Source: Adineta vaga (Eukaryota; Rotifera). Taken from it: a DNA stretch of 64,000 bases. Position 1 is the stretch's first letter. Each line of letters begins with the position of its first letter. The notes under the pieces were generated by a model. That model saw nothing but the letters and a program-made list of their open reading frames with translations. It was not told the DNA's origin and did not search any database. The DNA is taken from contig CP075494.1 in the NCBI GenBank assembly GCA_021613535.1, positions 4,402,001-4,466,000 on the forward strand, in the 5' to 3' direction. Both the position numbers and the translations under genes were made by a program. Shown one piece after another: positions 46,750-56,294 of this stretch.

Positions 46750-49700
46750 ATGCCAAGCTCTTCTTTTCTTATCCTTCCCGTAGAAATTTGTCACAACATT
46801 TTCGATTATCTCGATACTTCAACTATTCTTCATACACTCAGTCCTGTTTGTATTGAACTGTATGAATCAATTAAAACATACAATCGATTCAAATTTAAGT
46901 CTTCTTCTTTAAATAAATCTAATAAGAAACTTGTTGAAGGTCTAATCAAACCAGAGAACATCGTTTCATTGGCACTTGTCGACGACGATCGATCCGAATC
47001 GTTACAATCAAGTTCATTTCTTTCATGGTTTCAAATTGATCAGCTCACTCGATTAAAATCGTTAATTTTGGCTGAACTACCGAACAATTTATTGAATCAA
47101 TTCGTTCAGCATATTAGGAAAACAAACTTAAGATGTCTTTCAATTTCGTTTGGTCGCCAACAATCATCATCATCGCTCACAATTCTCAATAATCTGTCAA
47201 CAGCTATTACACAATTTGGTCTAAACAGTCTACATTTGAATATTTCAAATGTGAATAATATCACTATTTTAGAAATACCACAGTCAGTTCTTGTTGTTTT
47301 ACGACATTTGACAATGCATACAGTGAAATACGATGAATATCATGATATTCTAAGCGATTGTATTCATCTACAAGTATTCGTTATGAAAGATTGTACGGTA
47401 GAAAACTCTGATCTACTGAATACACCCTCCAATATTCGTCCTAGTTATCGACAACTGATGTCCTTGACAATCAACGGATGTTTTTTACCGGGCGATAAAT
47501 TGCGCTTTATATTATCATTGACACCATCATTAAATCATCTGACGATAATTCGATTAGGAATTTATGAAGAGACTACATATGAAAGTCGTCGATGGGAACT
47601 GTTTCTTCGGAACGAATTACCGTCTCTGTCAGAACTTCAAATTTGCTTCATTTATAATGTTCATTCAAATAGACATACTTTTTGGACTCCTCAGTCACTC
47701 ATCGAAACATTTAAAACGCATTTTTGGTTAAACGATAAACGATGGCTTGTTACATGTGATTATATCTTAATATCATCTCGAATAATAATCTATACAATAC
47801 CAATTCGTACAAATGACGATGAAGTGATCATTAGATATGATGCTTCGCCGTTGAGTGAAGATTGCCGTTTGGTGACAAGACATTGGTTGAATACTGGAGA
47901 TTACATTGAGACAGAAGAGGTATGTGGTGATCTACTTTCGTTCAAATAGAAAGTGATTGAAATTTTGATTTTGAATTCCATGTTAGAGTTTATTTTGGAA
48001 CACAATCATCTTTTTATTTGTTTTAATCAAATATTTTTGTTTATTTTCGAATATAGACGTTGACTTCACTCACACTCCGAGAGTATTCAATAATGTATGA
48101 CGGAGTGCATATTTTCGCCGAAGCATTAAAAAATAACCAAGTAAGTTTTTCTGTCACTACTAACCTTCATGAAATTTTCCTGTATTTTGGTAAAACAGAC
48201 ACTGAAAACACTTTGTTTTGAGAATAACAAAATTGATCGTGGTCTAATACCTTATGTACTACAGGCTATTGCCATGAATCGGGTAAACTATCGTATGCTT
48301 TATACTTTTATAAATACATTCCCTCATTCTCTTGATAGACATTGACTACAGTAAATATTGGATGTAGCCAAATCGGAATATCAGAAGCCGAAGATGTGAA
48401 TGAAATGTTACTAAGGAATTCGGTAATTTAATTTTTGATTTTTCTTTGTAATAATTTGAATTCTCTTTACAACGTAGCAATTGATTAGCGTAAACCTCCG
48501 AAACAATCAAATTGCTGATCAAGGAATAAAATTCATCGCCAACGCATTGAAAATAAACAAAGTAAATATCAACTTTATTATTTTTACCTCATACAGAATA
48601 CTTTCACTCATTATTATATCAGACACTGAAAATACTTAGTCTCGAACAGAATGGAATTGGTTTGGAGGGAGCAAAATATCTTGCAGAAGCATTATGTGAT
48701 AACAAAGTAACGTTTCATTTTTCTGAATCATTTTCTATATTGATTTCTCATAGACATTAATCACACTCTTACTTCAAAGCAATACATTCGGAGATAATGG
48801 AGCAAGACTAATTCAGATATGCTAATCAAAAATACAGTACTATTAAATCATTTTACTAAAACTATTTTATCTATTTTGATTAATACACATAGACATTAAC
48901 AACGCTCAGTCTTGCCTATAATCTAATCGAAACACCAGCGATCGAATATTTGATGAGCGTACTAAAAAGCAACAAGGTTATTTTGTATTTCTGTTTCATC
49001 GCAGTTTCACTTGCATTGATTTTTTTATCTCCATATAGACATTGATTAGTCTTGATATTGGTGGAAATAGTATAGATTCATTAGGAGCTAAATCGATTGC
49101 AAATGCATTGCAAAACAACACGGTAGGAACTATCATTTTGAATATCTATAAAAATCTTTTTGCATAGACATTAACAACATTGATTCTTGAAATGAATCAA
49201 ATTGGCCCTGTGGGAGTTCAATATTTAGCGAGTGCGTTAAAAAAGAATACGGTAATTACAATGTCATTTTCATATTATCAAAAATTATTCCTATTCTCTA
49301 ATCAAAAGACATTACAAACACTCAATTTACGATCCAATAATATCGGATCGAAAGGAGCTGAACATCTTTCCAATGCATTACAAATAAATACTGTTAATTT
49401 AACTCGAAATGTACCTTTCACATTCGTTTCTTTTTATTATTCTAATAGACATTAAGAACACTCAATTTACGAGGAAATAAAATTGAATCATTAGGATGTG
49501 AACATATGGGAAATATTCTTCGAGAAAATAAGCTCAGTTATCATTTCAACTTTTCTTTTTACGAATATTTTTTGATGTAGACTTTAATTACGATTAATCT
49601 GGAAAATAATCAAATCAAAGATGAAGGCATCAAATTCATTGCCAATGCACTATATCACAATCAAGTGACTATACGCTATCATGCAATAATATATACATTT

Positions 49701-49965
49701 GATATATATTTGTAGACTTTAACAACATTGTTGCTTGCAAAAAATTCGATTGAAAAATCAGGAATTGAATATCTCGAAAATACATTACAACATAATACTG
49801 TACGTTGTACTTGTGATTATGTTTTTTTAGATTTTTTTAAATGTTCTTCTTCTTCAGACAATCACCACACTTAATATCGATGATGATGGCGTCAACAATA
49901 TGGATGTTATCAAACAATTACTCACAAGAAATCAAGATATCTGCAATACAATACACGAAATCTGA
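46750..49965 (+). CDS. F-box protein with 14 ribonuclease-inhibitor-type LRRs, one per exon
   Basis: Exon 1 (46750-47919, 390 codons) has an F-box (FLILPVEICHNIFDYLDTSTI) and a module ending FWLNDKRWLVTCDY. Fourteen phase-0 exons follow, starting at 48057, 48199, 48339, 48478, 48623, 48754, 48893, 49039, 49168, 49309, 49449, 49581, 49716 and 49858. Each encodes one 28-residue repeat of the form TLxxLxLxxNxIxxxG. All repeat exons before the last are exactly 84 bp except that at 48754, which is 83 bp. The exon ending at 49532 lacks a GT donor. The last exon ends at TGA 49965. It is probably a substrate adaptor for an SCF ubiquitin ligase; substrates are unknown. Confidence 0.85.
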
Positions 49966-50264
49966 TCATTTCTTCATTTTTATCTGTAATTGATTAGACA
50001 AAATATTTGTTTTTTTTTCCTTCTAAATCACTATATAAGCAAGAGTAAAAATTCTCAAATAAAATCTTTCAACAGTCTTACCAGAAAAGAGTACACTATG
50101 TGGAGAATAATCAGAAGATTCTCTGCATCTGCTTCGAAACCACATTCACATCAACATCATGATACAACTTTTAGATTCATATTTTATTTCATTCTAAATT
50201 AACACAAAGTTCTCAAAAAAATTATTTGAGCCAACTGAGAAGTCCGTAATACTTTCAAACGTTA

Positions 50265-50945
50265 TCATCGTTCTTACGCTTCTTAAAAACACTACCATTC
50301 AGAGCAAGACGCCGTGTATGATCATGAGCAATAGGATCATACCAACCACGGCATTTATTACACATTTGACACGTAGAACCATCATACTGAAGGCGAACTT
50401 CAGATGTTAGTGGTTTTTACTTATTCATAATTACAAAGGTAAACAACAGATGAAACATGAACTTACTTGCATTTTGTTGAAAATCTGCTCGTAGACCTCT
50501 GAGCAATCCCTTGGCTGAGCGTACATGTGAAATTTCTACATCAATATCTTGTTTTTTTTCAAATAATTGTGTGCAGTGCGTTTAACAATGATTTGAAGGA
50601 GTTTCTTATTTAAGTTTTCTCTCTCTTTCTTTCATATTATTTTTATTAATTGAGTCGAGAAAACAAACGTTTCGAACTAAAGAATTAGCGATCAGTATAA
50701 GTGAATCAATGTCAAATGGGTCGATTTTATGTATGGTCGTTCTCTAAAAGCCTTCTCTATCTCACGCTTATGCGTGTCGATACGTTGCCGATCATCTTCG
50801 GTTAGATCAAGTATATTAAAAATAGCATAGTTTGTGTCTCCTATACAAACCTCTTCGAATTCTGTTTCGATTAGTCATTGCGCAAGGAGCAAAATCGTGA
50901 GTAAATGCATCTTGACCAAGTAGAGCGTTAGCCAAAAATAATCAA
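50265..50945 (-). pseudogene. Decayed fragments of a possible dynamin-like GTPase gene
   Basis: Minus-strand pieces in different frames read FLANALLGQDAFTHDFAPC (resembling the FLNALLG segment just after the P-loop of dynamin-family GTPases), FNILDLTEDDRQRIDTHKRE, QDIDVEISHVRSAKGLLRGL and STCQMCNKCRGWYDP. They lie in a consistent order but are separated by frame changes and stops. No P-loop is left. The family link is weak. Confidence 0.35.
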
Positions 50946-51879
50946 CTCGTAGGATTCTTTCGAGAATGATAATCCCTTATCTGAAAAACAATAATGACAA
51001 TATATGTTCTTGTAAAATTAATGAGATCAAACGAGCATTTTTTACAAACTATAGTTTTATTAAATATGAAGACAGAGATATTAACTAACATAATGTCTTT
51101 TCTTTTCAAAAGATAAATTATTCTCACACAATACGTAACTATTACTAATCAAATACAAAGTTAGTTACTCATCTGTTATCAGGCAACACATTTTATCACC
51201 TATGAGACGCTGTGAACCTCGTTGATTTCTATATACGAGAGACGATACAAATATCTTAATACTATATTTCGAGCACATTTATATATCAGTTGTTATTCAA
51301 TTGAATTAACATTAGAATGGTTTTATAATATTCCATGTGTAATCTTCCATTGCTTCGAGATTTTCGACAATTGAATCGTACACTTGATTCTCGTCCAAGA
51401 AAACCAAAGTGGAATGTTCTTTCATTATAGTTAATGAAATAACAATAACTAATCAGATCATGAGTTCAGTATCTATATAAATTGAAATATGGAATCATTG
51501 TCACCCGAAATAGATATAGCAGATAGATTAGATCTCCCATCACTTATTTATCAAGGATGTGATTGTGCATTATCATCTCGATGAATGTTAGCTGATTGTT
51601 ATCTCCAATTAACCTTTCAATACTGATATGATCAAGAATGAATCAATTCAATGAGGAAATTCAAAGCATTGGATAATATGAATTATTTTCAAATAGAATC
51701 AAACTTAATCATACAATAATGATAAAATCTCATCAACTATTGACCGATATCAGTTATTTTCACCTATAATTGTATCTCAGTTATACTAATAATCTTTTCA
51801 ATAAACTTCGTATATTATTTCAAAGACTTGAATATAAATTCCTTATGTAAGCACTCGTTCACCCTCACCTACACTCTCG
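50946..51879. other. Gene-less spacer
   Basis: AT-rich. At 51857-51879 a CACCCTCACCTACACTCTCG motif (GGGTGAGGGTG-type on the minus strand) directly abuts the stop codon of the next gene. Confidence 0.5.
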
Positions 51880-52365
51880 TCAAAACACTTTTTCAAGTCC
51901 TGTCCAATTAAGAACCCATCCACGTTTTTTTGCATACTTCAGTAGTTCTTCAGATGACTTAATGCCATCTCCAGTACCAAGATAGACACGAAAACCAGTA
52001 TAAGTTGCATTATAGATCGCAGTTGCGCCATTTATGTACCATATTGAATTCATTCCACCAAGACTTGTTAGGTAAGTAGGCGTGGTACTAAATTGACAGT
52101 GTGCCGTGTTGACTTGAATGATAAGACCAACACTTGAGGTATAAGGTTTGAACTCATCTGCTGGTACTTGACCGTGACAAATAAAAGGAGATTGCATTGC
52201 AAGTCTCTTGAGCTCATCTATTTCAGCTTGTTGCGTATTTAATCGATGAACTAAACTACTATATGCTGATTCGGAAAAAGAACCATCACTCGATTGTAAA
52301 TTGCTCTGACTATAAGCAGAAAGCAATATTGCAAGCACCAATATCGATTGAGAAAGAAAAGCCAT
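51880..52365 (-). CDS. Small secreted protein with coiled coil and beta-rich C-terminal domain
   Basis: Intronless 161-residue ORF. A signal peptide (MAFLSQSILVLAILLSAYSQS) is followed by a short coiled coil (SSLVHRLNTQQAEIDELKRL). A beta-rich domain follows with two Cys (FICHGQ, AHCQFSTTPTYLTS) and GATAIYNATYTGFRVYL, ending WVLNWTGLE. This N-T-x-x-C-x-F-x-x-TP-x-Y-x-T-S pattern occurs in small secreted proteins of many phyla and may bind ligands or carbohydrates; that role is not established. A GGGTG-type motif starts 3 bp after the stop on the coding strand. Confidence 0.8.
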   Translation of the reverse strand: MAFLSQSILVLAILLSAYSQSNLQSSDGSFSESAYSSLVHRLNTQQAEIDELKRLAMQSPFICHGQVPADEFKPYTSSVGLIIQVNTAHCQFSTTPTYLTSLGGMNSIWYINGATAIYNATYTGFRVYLGTGDGIKSSEELLKYAKKRGWVLNWTGLEKVF

Positions 52366-53057
52366 TAATGAAACCTTGACGAAGAAACAACGTGATATAC
52401 AGAACCCAGTGGTATTCGTTTTTTCTTTTTCAAGAAAATTTTATTTTTTCTGATTGGTAATTAAGCGCAAAAGCTTATGTAGCCTTTGTTTTTTCAATTT
52501 CTTGAAAGAGCTAGAGTTACAGAGGATTAAGTTATGCATACAATGTTTCAAATTAGTTATTAGTACGAGGGACTACCAGGATTTATTAACATTTATTTAC
52601 TTCACAAGGATTTATTCCCGGAATCACACTCACATTCAAAAAATCAGTAGCGATTTGAAGTTTCCACCCTTTTTCTCGACAACTTTAAGTCCGATCGGAT
52701 TGAAAATTTTGTTGGGGTACTTCAACTGATTTGAGGGTGTGCGTATATCCTCTTCACTCACACCCACACCCACACCCACCCCTCAAGATGGTTCTATTAT
52801 CTAATTATCTGTAGTCAGAAATTCTAGATAATTTTTCAATCACATAATCATTGGTATCTGTATCGAATAGCATGTGGAGAATACAATGAGAAAAAAGAGT
52901 AATTGAACCCATTATTGAAATACGAATGAATGATATGGTGATAAAAGGAATCAATTGATAATATCAAATAAAAATCTTCATATTTCTCAATCTTTCACTT
53001 ACAATTGCAATGCATAATATTTATTAGTACAAACGACGAAATATTCAAAGCTGAAAC
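52366..53057. other. Intergenic region with a hairpin
   Basis: Upstream of the secreted-protein gene and downstream of the APH-like gene. It includes the hairpin repeat at 52731-52791. No gene was seen. Confidence 0.5.
52731..52791. repeat. Telomere-like hairpin repeat, CCATCTTGAGGGG(TGTGGG)n type
   Basis: TTGAGGGTGTGCG pairs imperfectly with CACACCCACACCCACACCCA and CCCCTCAAGATGG after a short loop. The C-rich arm is three ACACCC units, and the reverse complement begins with the same CCATCTTGAGGG word found at 9316. Confidence 0.7.
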
Positions 53058-53840
53058 TCACAACACTTCATCTAATTTTTGATAAAAACTGATTTTCTTT
53101 TTATCAATGTCAGAATGTATTCCATATGCATTGAGAAATACTTCACTGAAACCATCACCTAAATTATATTGAATACTGCGAAGACCAAGTGCGATATCAA
53201 AATAACGATCAGCTATTCCTGCGCGACCAACATCAACAAAACCAATGACACGACATTCATCGTCAGCGAAAATAATATTTGGTAAACAGTAGTCACCATG
53301 AGTAAATACAAGATCTTCGTCTGGTGCAATGGAAATCAATTCATTCAGAATATTTTCATCTTTTCCTTGTATCTTTAATTGATATGATGCTTCATCGAAT
53401 TTCTGAGTAAGTCGCATATCGAATGGACACTCAGTGATATCAATTGTATCATGAAGATGACGAAGTGCACGACCTAATTGAGTAACAAGCATTTTTGGAT
53501 CATGTTTTGTCCATTTCGTTTGAGCAGCATCTTTTCCAATCAATCGACTCATCATTAAATACTCAAATCTTTCATCTTTATCATAATCGATTATATCTGC
53601 CACATTTACTTTTCCTTTCATCCATTCAATTTTGGATTTTTCATCAAATAAACTTGATCTTTCATTATTCATTTGTTTTTTTAACACGAATTGATTTGTT
53701 TGATACACTTTTGCATTTGATTCACCAATAGTAACACATTCCCAATCAAATCTTCCATATTTCTCTTGCAATCTCTTACTTAATTCTACTTTCATTGTCA
53801 TTCTATTTAACAAAAAAAACTTTCTCGATATTCTTATCAT
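53058..53840 (-). CDS. APH(3')-like aminoglycoside phosphotransferase family kinase
   Basis: Intronless ORF of 260 residues; the true start may be Met14 or Met16 (53801/53795), just before KVELSKRLQEKYG. HGDYCLPN (181-188) is the Brenner-type catalytic loop with D183 as catalytic base and N188 as metal ligand. FVDVGRAGIADRYFDIAL (201-218) has D203 as the DFG-equivalent and the G-R-x-G-x-A-D-x-x-x-D-I-A run characteristic of bacterial APH(3') enzymes. The C-terminus FYQKLDEVL matches the family's short end. It would phosphorylate a small-molecule hydroxyl using ATP; whether it acts on aminoglycosides is unknown. Bacterial origin by transfer is likely. Confidence 0.88.
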   Translation of the reverse strand: MIRISRKFFLLNRMTMKVELSKRLQEKYGRFDWECVTIGESNAKVYQTNQFVLKKQMNNERSSLFDEKSKIEWMKGKVNVADIIDYDKDERFEYLMMSRLIGKDAAQTKWTKHDPKMLVTQLGRALRHLHDTIDITECPFDMRLTQKFDEASYQLKIQGKDENILNELISIAPDEDLVFTHGDYCLPNIIFADDECRVIGFVDVGRAGIADRYFDIALGLRSIQYNLGDGFSEVFLNAYGIHSDIDKKKISFYQKLDEVL

Positions 53841-54902
53841 ATTATTTAGTCATAAAGTGAACGAATACAATAAAAGCCAAATAGATGGCAGTTGATCTTT
53901 GTCAAATCAAAATATCTTATGAGCAGATGAAATCGTTCATTTTCTGTTTGAATATTTTAAATATAGACGAGAAATCATTGACAAACAAGTATAGTTCAAT
54001 ATTCTTTCGTTTAGTTATCTTTTAATTGTTTCAATTGAATGCAAGATCCTTCTGCACTAAGAATCAGATTTCTAATTGTTTCTAACATTGGTCAACGGAG
54101 ATCACTATGATTTATCTTTTCAACATATTTAATAAAGAAAACGTTTCGATTTTTCGACTAATCTTTTTCAACATTTGGTAATCTTATACTCTCATTGTTG
54201 ACCATAATATCTCAACGTATATGATATTGTGATCTAATTCGAACATGTTGACCAACAGCTGAATGTACTGTAACCGTTAGATGTGATAAATAGCCTGTTT
54301 AGTTTTGTTTTTCATGTGAGTGAACGTTTCTTTTATTTTAGATATCGGTTCAATATTCAATTATGAAATCTAAACAAAACACAGAAAACAAGTAAGACAA
54401 TGTGGTAATATCAAATTCCTTCTGAACAATAAAAGTTCTTTTCGGTCTGATCTTATTTTGGAATAAACGGTAATACTTAAAAATTTGCTTTTCGAGATAA
54501 AACAAAATAGAATATTAGATAGACAGACACTAAGTTTATCGATTCAAGTCACCTTAAAATCGAGTATTTCTGAAATTTATGATTAAATCAAGTCTTGAGA
54601 AGAACATGTTAGCACACATGGAATGAATAATCAAAGAACGAAAGAAACATGTAAACTACCAACCTACATAAACAAATCCTTCTTTTTCTTTTCAGCTGAA
54701 TTACTCTTTAACAAAACCACCACTCGTATATTTAATACTGATTGATATCCAATTTACACAGGCAAAAAGAGTCTTGCCAACATGAATAGTTTAGTTAAAA
54801 TAAAAAGAATTTAAACTAGAATAAAAAAATCGATTTTTGTATTTTTCTTATCGTCTATAACAATCGTTCATAATCACAAAAAATTAACAATATTTGATAC
54901 TA
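53841..54902. other. Gene-less spacer
   Basis: AT-rich spacer upstream of the APH-like gene and downstream of the phosphatase. No gene or repeat was recognised. Confidence 0.5.
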
Positions 54903-55590
54903 TTAAAAAGAGCTTTTCTGTTTCAAATCAGATTCATCTATTGTTTTTATTGGATTTTGTTCATTTCGTCTAATTTCTTTTTCATAACGAATTAATTGAA
55001 TAAGAAAACTATAATTTGGTGCAACAATTGGTCTTTTCTCCAATAGATATTTATACGCTTGCTCCAAACTATCATTATGATATCTAAACAAGAAAAACTT
55101 CGATTTTTTTCAAATAAATTTCTTTCTCATACTTGATTAAATAAGCCAAAACAATTGATGATGATCTAGATATTCCAGCTTGACAATGAACTAATACTTT
55201 TTCATTCTTCTCTTTATATTTGCATAGAAGATCATTTGTTCGATCAAGATGTTTGTTAAGTTCACCTTGAAAATTATCTTCCAAATCTTCTATCCATATA
55301 ACATCAAACACTTCACATATGTTTTTATCTAATGGACAATCACATACATTAATAATATGTTGAATTTTAAGTTCTAAAAGTAAATCCATATCAATAGCAT
55401 GTCCTAAATCACCATGATAAAGAAAATTATCAATTACAATTGAAGGTTGACTAGGATCTTCATGTGGTAAATTCATTTTCGATCGTTGAATTTCAATTAA
55501 TTTTTCTAATGCTGTCAATTCTTCATCTGTTGCTTGAAGTTCATTTCTAAGTCTTTCTTGAATATTTTCATCAAGAAGATTTTTATTCAT
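54903..55590 (-). CDS. Dual-specificity protein phosphatase
   Basis: Exons are 55590-55133 and 55083-54903, with a 49-bp intron in phase 2; 212 residues. An N-terminal helical segment (about 1-45) precedes the DSP domain. It begins SIVIDNFLYHGDLGHA, then HIINVCDCP, WIEDLEDN (candidate general acid Asp) and VLVHCQAGISRSSS (135-145), the HCxxGxSR phosphate-binding loop with catalytic C136 and R142. AYLIK and the next exon (YHNDSLEQAYKYLLEKRP, then PN) complete the fold as in typical DUSPs. It would dephosphorylate Tyr and Ser/Thr residues; no MAPK-docking domain is seen. All catalytic residues are present. Confidence 0.88.
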
Positions 55591-56294
55591 CTAAATAACG
55601 AAAAGGATTTTATTCAAATGACAATTTATATGTTGGAGAAAAAATGTAACACCCTATCGATTGGTTGAAGTCTTTTAACCAATTCAAATCTTCTGTCAAG
55701 AGGTTTCGCCAGGTGATATATAGTTCACAAAAACCAGCACAAAGAATCAATAAGATGTGTCCCCATTGGAACATTAAAATAAGTTTTTGAAAGCATTGTA
55801 CCATTACTCGAAGTTAAAATATAGATTGAATCTATGGGAAATATTGATAAAAGAAGGAGAAATAGTGTTAACATTTGAATGTTCTTTTTCTATGTAAATG
55901 AGACATATTTTATTGCATTTGGAATCGAAAGAATGATACTTCGAAACAATGTAAAAAAGTGCACCACTTCAAACTCTTCTTGTCAAAAAGAAGACTAAAA
56001 TTTTCATAAATATCCCTCATTCAAACATTCTACTTAATGAATGTGTACTTTTTGAATCCAAATTTATTTGAATGAAATGTATTAGCCATTGTATAATGAT
56101 GAAAATCAAAGTTGGAAAAGCTCCATTTTTTCTTTTATTGTTCTTCCTTTCTTTAATAACACGTCATTGTTGGTAAACGAAACTTTATATATAAACCATG
56201 CTGCTTCTTTTTATGTTCTTCTGAAAAGTTTTAAGATAAAAAATAATTTTCATGAGGTAAGAAAAGTGTTTTGTTTTTCTAGAGATTTTTAACA
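55591..56294. other. Divergent intergenic region
   Basis: Lies between the phosphatase (-) and GTPase (+) genes. An ORF at 55610-55804 has no domain features. A TTTTTCTAG immediately before 56284 could be the acceptor of a 5'-UTR intron for the GTPase gene. Confidence 0.4.

Noticed and set aside
55610-55804. 64-residue minus-strand ORF beyond the phosphatase start
   Set aside because: Begins with a Cys-rich hydrophobic stretch but has no acceptor or donor linking it to the phosphatase; probably chance.
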